Assembly (NCBI GenBank): GCA_052387115.1
Contig: JBQTJM010000250.1
Coordinates: 1 to 10,344 of the forward strand
Length of the DNA stretch: 10,344 nucleotides
Reading direction: 5' to 3'
From: JACCXJ01 sp052387115
GTDB lineage: Bacteria > Pseudomonadota > Gammaproteobacteria > JACCXJ01
The translations under genes were made by a program, and so were the position numbers. Positions 7,708 to 10,344 of the stretch are shown here, piece after piece; within the stretch, counting starts at the first letter, position 1, and each line of letters starts with the position of its first letter. The notes under the pieces were generated by a model. It saw nothing but the letters and a program-made list of their open reading frames with translations, searched no databases and was not told the DNA's origin.

Positions 7708-10344
7708 TGCGCCTCATTTCGCTGCGCGTAGATTACTGGCGAGGTCTCGACCGTGCTGAAGTCGGCCCACTGTCGCCCAGTCTGAACATCATTACCGGCC
7801 CCAACCGGGCCGGCAAAAGTCGCTTGCAGCAGGCCGTCCGATTCGGCCTACTTGAAAGCAGCAAGGGTTCAGCCAAGCAAAAAGCTGCTTTGCAGTCGTG
7901 GCACCATACCGATCCGCCGCACGTCGTTATCACCTTCGAGGCAGACGGGGCCGAATACGAACTCCAAAAACAGTTCTTGAAGAACCCTTACACCAAGCTA
8001 GGTGGCCGCGGCCGCACGTGGGACGGACAGGAAGCTGAAGCCGAACTGCGGGTGCTGCTCGGTACTCGTCCCGGGAAGCGCGAAGTGGAATTGGTCGACA
8101 GCGGAATCTGGCCGTTGCTTTGGGTCGAGCAGGGCACGGCCAACGTCGTTCCACATGAACACATGAATGAGGACAGCCGCATGCAACTGCATGCGCGGCT
8201 GGCTGCAGAAGTCGGTGCAGCGACGGTTGGACCCATCGGGCAATCGGTCCTCGCGTTGGCCAAGGCTGAATACGAGCGGTATTTCACCGCAAACGAGCGG
8301 GAGCGTCTCGATCTTAACAAAGCGCGAGAAGCGGTCGACTCGCGTCAGGCAGATGTCAACGAGGCTCGCCGCCGGCACGCTACAATTCATGAGATCGCAG
8401 GCCAGGTTGAGCGCCACCGCGCGGTTCTGGACGGGATGACCCCCAGGATCCAAGAACTGCATCGCCACCAACAAGAAGCAGCCGCCAAGGCCGATCGCGC
8501 CACCAAAGCCAGGTCCGCATTGAGTCTCGCCGAGCAGCAGGTCCGGCTTCGCGAACTGAAGCGGGACACCGCGCATGCGGAAAGGCAGGCTCGCGTTGAC
8601 CGTGAGATAGCGCTCGCTGAAGCTGAGAAACAACAGAAAGCGGCCGACACCCAGCGACAACAGCGGCAAAGCGATTTTGAGGAGGCAAACCGAGCGTTTG
8701 CTCACGTTGTGGCGATGGTAATTAAAGCCGAAGAGGCTTCGGCGACGGCCAGAACCGCCCTGCTACAAACCCAAGCAGCGGAACGGAAGAAGGCCTGGAT
8801 CCAGCAATTGCGCGAAGTTACCAAGCGGCTGGACGTGACCAAGAGCGTCGCAGAGCGCGTGCGGTCGCTCACAAAAGAGCTTGGTTCTTACGGGGCAATT
8901 ACGGAGCAGGCCGTGAAAAAGCTTCGTCAGGCGGATCGAGATGCGCAGGCACGAGAGGCGGAGTTGAAAGGAGCCGCTGTGACGGTCACGATGAAGGCGC
9001 TGAAGGACACGACAATCAACAACAAGGCTTGGAAAAAGGGAGAGTCGTCGACCGCGAGCCTTTGCGACCCTGCAAAGATCGCTATCGCCGATCTGGTCGT
9101 AATCGGCATCCAACCTGGTGGCAGCGACTTGACTGGCCTCCGGGACAAGGCCAACGACGCACGCCAGGAATTGCACGACCGTCTGACGGAGCTCGGGGTC
9201 GAGAACTTGGCGGAAGCGGAGGGGCAACTGCAAAAGCGCGAACGCATCGCGGGCCAACTGGGCGAAGCCCAGAAGCGTTTCGAGGAGATGGCGCCCACCG
9301 GCATCGAGGCGATCGACGCTGAGCAGGTTCGCTTGCAGGCTGAAAGCGATGCGATCGAAGTCCCTGCTGATGTTCCTTCGCGCCGGGACGCTGAGAGCAA
9401 GGCCGAGTCCGCGGACTCCGAATTGGCGCAAGCGCGGACTACGCGAGACCACGCCCAGAAGAAAGCGCATGACGCGCAAGTCACGCTCGTCGAGGCGGGA
9501 GGCGCCCTTCGATCGATCACGGATCGCATTGACGTGCTGCGCAAAGAACTGGCCGCCATGGCTCCCGCCGAGAAACTCACCGGAAACGCAGAGGCGGCCA
9601 AGCGCGAATGGGAAGAAGCGGTCGTCATGAAGGACAACGCTCTACGTGCCTTCGATGCTGCCGGTGGCGAAGTCGCCCAACTCGAAGCTGAACAAGCTAA
9701 TAAGGCGCTCCAGGGGTTGGAGCAAGCTCAGCGGCAAACCGATAACGAGCTTCGTCAAGCACACGGCAAGCTGCAGCAGGCCCAGACCCATACGGCGCAT
9801 GAGAGTATGCAGGATGCCGAGGGGGCGCTGGAGCAGGCTCGGGCCTACTTGTCGCGGTTGTCGCGCCAGGGGCAGGCGGCGAAAGCACTTTGGACGGCGT
9901 TAAGCGCCAGGCGCCGCGCGCTGCAGGAACGCCTTACGCGCCCGGTAGTCCAGCGTGTCGGGACATACCTCACAACCCTGTTTCCGGGTTGCCAGCTAGC
10001 TATGACCGATGAGCTTGAGATCGGCGGCCTCGTCGCCGGCAACCAGCTTGAGGGATTTGAAGCGTTGTCCGGAGGCGAAAAGGAGCAGCTCGGGCTGCTC
10101 GTCCGGCTGGCTTTAGCGGATGTACTGCGCCGCGACGGCACGCTGCCGCTGTTACTCGACGATTCCATGGTAAACAGCGACTCACAGCGAATTCAGCAAC
10201 TGCAGACATTGCTCTATCGTGCCGCGCGCAAACTGCAGATCATCGTGTTCAGCTGCCACCACACTCTGCTGGATAAGCTCGGTGCCGATTATCACCAGGA
10301 GCTTCCGCCTCGCCTTCGGACGGCGGTTCCTATTATCACTGCAG
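7707..10344 (+). CDS. SbcC/Rad50/YhaN-like coiled-coil ATPase, 3'-truncated by window edge
   Basis: A predicted ABC/SMC-type ATPase partner of the nuclease. 879 complete codons are open to the right edge with no stop. The N-terminal half-head carries Walker A GPNRAGKS (31-38) and a Q-loop-like LLWVEQG (Gln142). A long Ala/Glu/Gln/Arg-rich coiled coil spans about 190-415. A non-coil segment at about 422-475 (AAVTVTMKALKDTT to QPGGSDL) has the look of a beta-rich insert. A second coil spans about 476-760. The C-terminal half-head holds the ABC signature LSGGEKEQ (787-794), Walker B LPLLLDD (813-819, with Asp819 where Glu is usual), D-loop-like VNSD and the H-loop FSCHH (848-852). Only three cysteines are visible and none forms CxxC, so no zinc hook is seen. 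With all head motifs present, little of the C-terminus is probably missing. Such ATPases gate the nuclease and hold DNA ends. A repair or defence role is inferred only. Confidence 0.9.
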   Translation, partial: MRLISLRVDYWRGLDRAEVGPLSPSLNIITGPNRAGKSRLQQAVRFGLLESSKGSAKQKAALQSWHHTDPPHVVITFEADGAEYELQKQFLKNPYTKLGGRGRTWDGQEAEAELRVLLGTRPGKREVELVDSGIWPLLWVEQGTANVVPHEHMNEDSRMQLHARLAAEVGAATVGPIGQSVLALAKAEYERYFTANERERLDLNKAREAVDSRQADVNEARRRHATIHEIAGQVERHRAVLDGMTPRIQELHRHQQEAAAKADRATKARSALSLAEQQVRLRELKRDTAHAERQARVDREIALAEAEKQQKAADTQRQQRQSDFEEANRAFAHVVAMVIKAEEASATARTALLQTQAAERKKAWIQQLREVTKRLDVTKSVAERVRSLTKELGSYGAITEQAVKKLRQADRDAQAREAELKGAAVTVTMKALKDTTINNKAWKKGESSTASLCDPAKIAIADLVVIGIQPGGSDLTGLRDKANDARQELHDRLTELGVENLAEAEGQLQKRERIAGQLGEAQKRFEEMAPTGIEAIDAEQVRLQAESDAIEVPADVPSRRDAESKAESADSELAQARTTRDHAQKKAHDAQVTLVEAGGALRSITDRIDVLRKELAAMAPAEKLTGNAEAAKREWEEAVVMKDNALRAFDAAGGEVAQLEAEQANKALQGLEQAQRQTDNELRQAHGKLQQAQTHTAHESMQDAEGALEQARAYLSRLSRQGQAAKALWTALSARRRALQERLTRPVVQRVGTYLTTLFPGCQLAMTDELEIGGLVAGNQLEGFEALSGGEKEQLGLLVRLALADVLRRDGTLPLLLDDSMVNSDSQRIQQLQTLLYRAARKLQIIVFSCHHTLLDKLGADYHQELPPRLRTAVPIITA

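Noticed and set aside
7998..8705. Minus-strand frames of about 235 codons opposite the ATPase gene
   Set aside because: The + strand is open through the whole region from 7707 with all ATPase head motifs in one frame. The antisense frames have no recognisable domains.

Overview
The window is high-GC bacterial DNA, most likely from a proteobacterium. That assignment rests on overall resemblance of the sugar enzymes to proteobacterial ones and on codon use; it is an inference and I cannot name a genus. All supported genes lie on the + strand. The long minus-strand reading frames are mirror images of GC-rich genes.

Positions 2-6068 hold a compact carbon-metabolism operon: the 3' three-quarters of zwf (glucose-6-phosphate dehydrogenase, cut off by the left edge), tal (transaldolase), pgm (phosphoglucomutase) and tkt (transketolase). 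Gaps are 82, 13 and 17 bp. Zwf opens the oxidative pentose phosphate branch, transaldolase and transketolase run the non-oxidative branch, and Pgm links glucose-6-phosphate to glucose-1-phosphate and so to glycogen or nucleotide-sugar pools. The catalytic motifs visible in all four look intact.

Positions 6069-6630 are a scarred junction. They contain about 180 bp with no supported gene, a small 75-codon frame with its own Shine-Dalgarno site but a TAA at codon 9, and a decayed tandem copy of the first ~37 codons of the next gene (start codon lost, a nonsense codon, two indels).

Positions 6631-10344 hold a two-gene Mre11/Rad50-type (SbcD/SbcC, YhaO/YhaN-like) module: a 358-residue metallophosphoesterase nuclease, then an ABC/SMC-like coiled-coil ATPase that starts inside the nuclease stop codon and stays open to the right edge (879 complete codons). 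It differs from classical SbcCD in having Asp-x-Gln instead of Asp-x-His in nuclease motif I, no CxxC zinc hook and a possible beta-rich insert between the coils. Base composition falls in this half (hand counts: 45/60 GC at 4981-5040 and 41/60 at 1741-1800, against 32/60 at 8581-8640 and 33/60 at 8881-8940). This fits an accessory or transferred module beside a housekeeping operon. Whether it serves DNA repair or anti-phage defence cannot be decided from this window.
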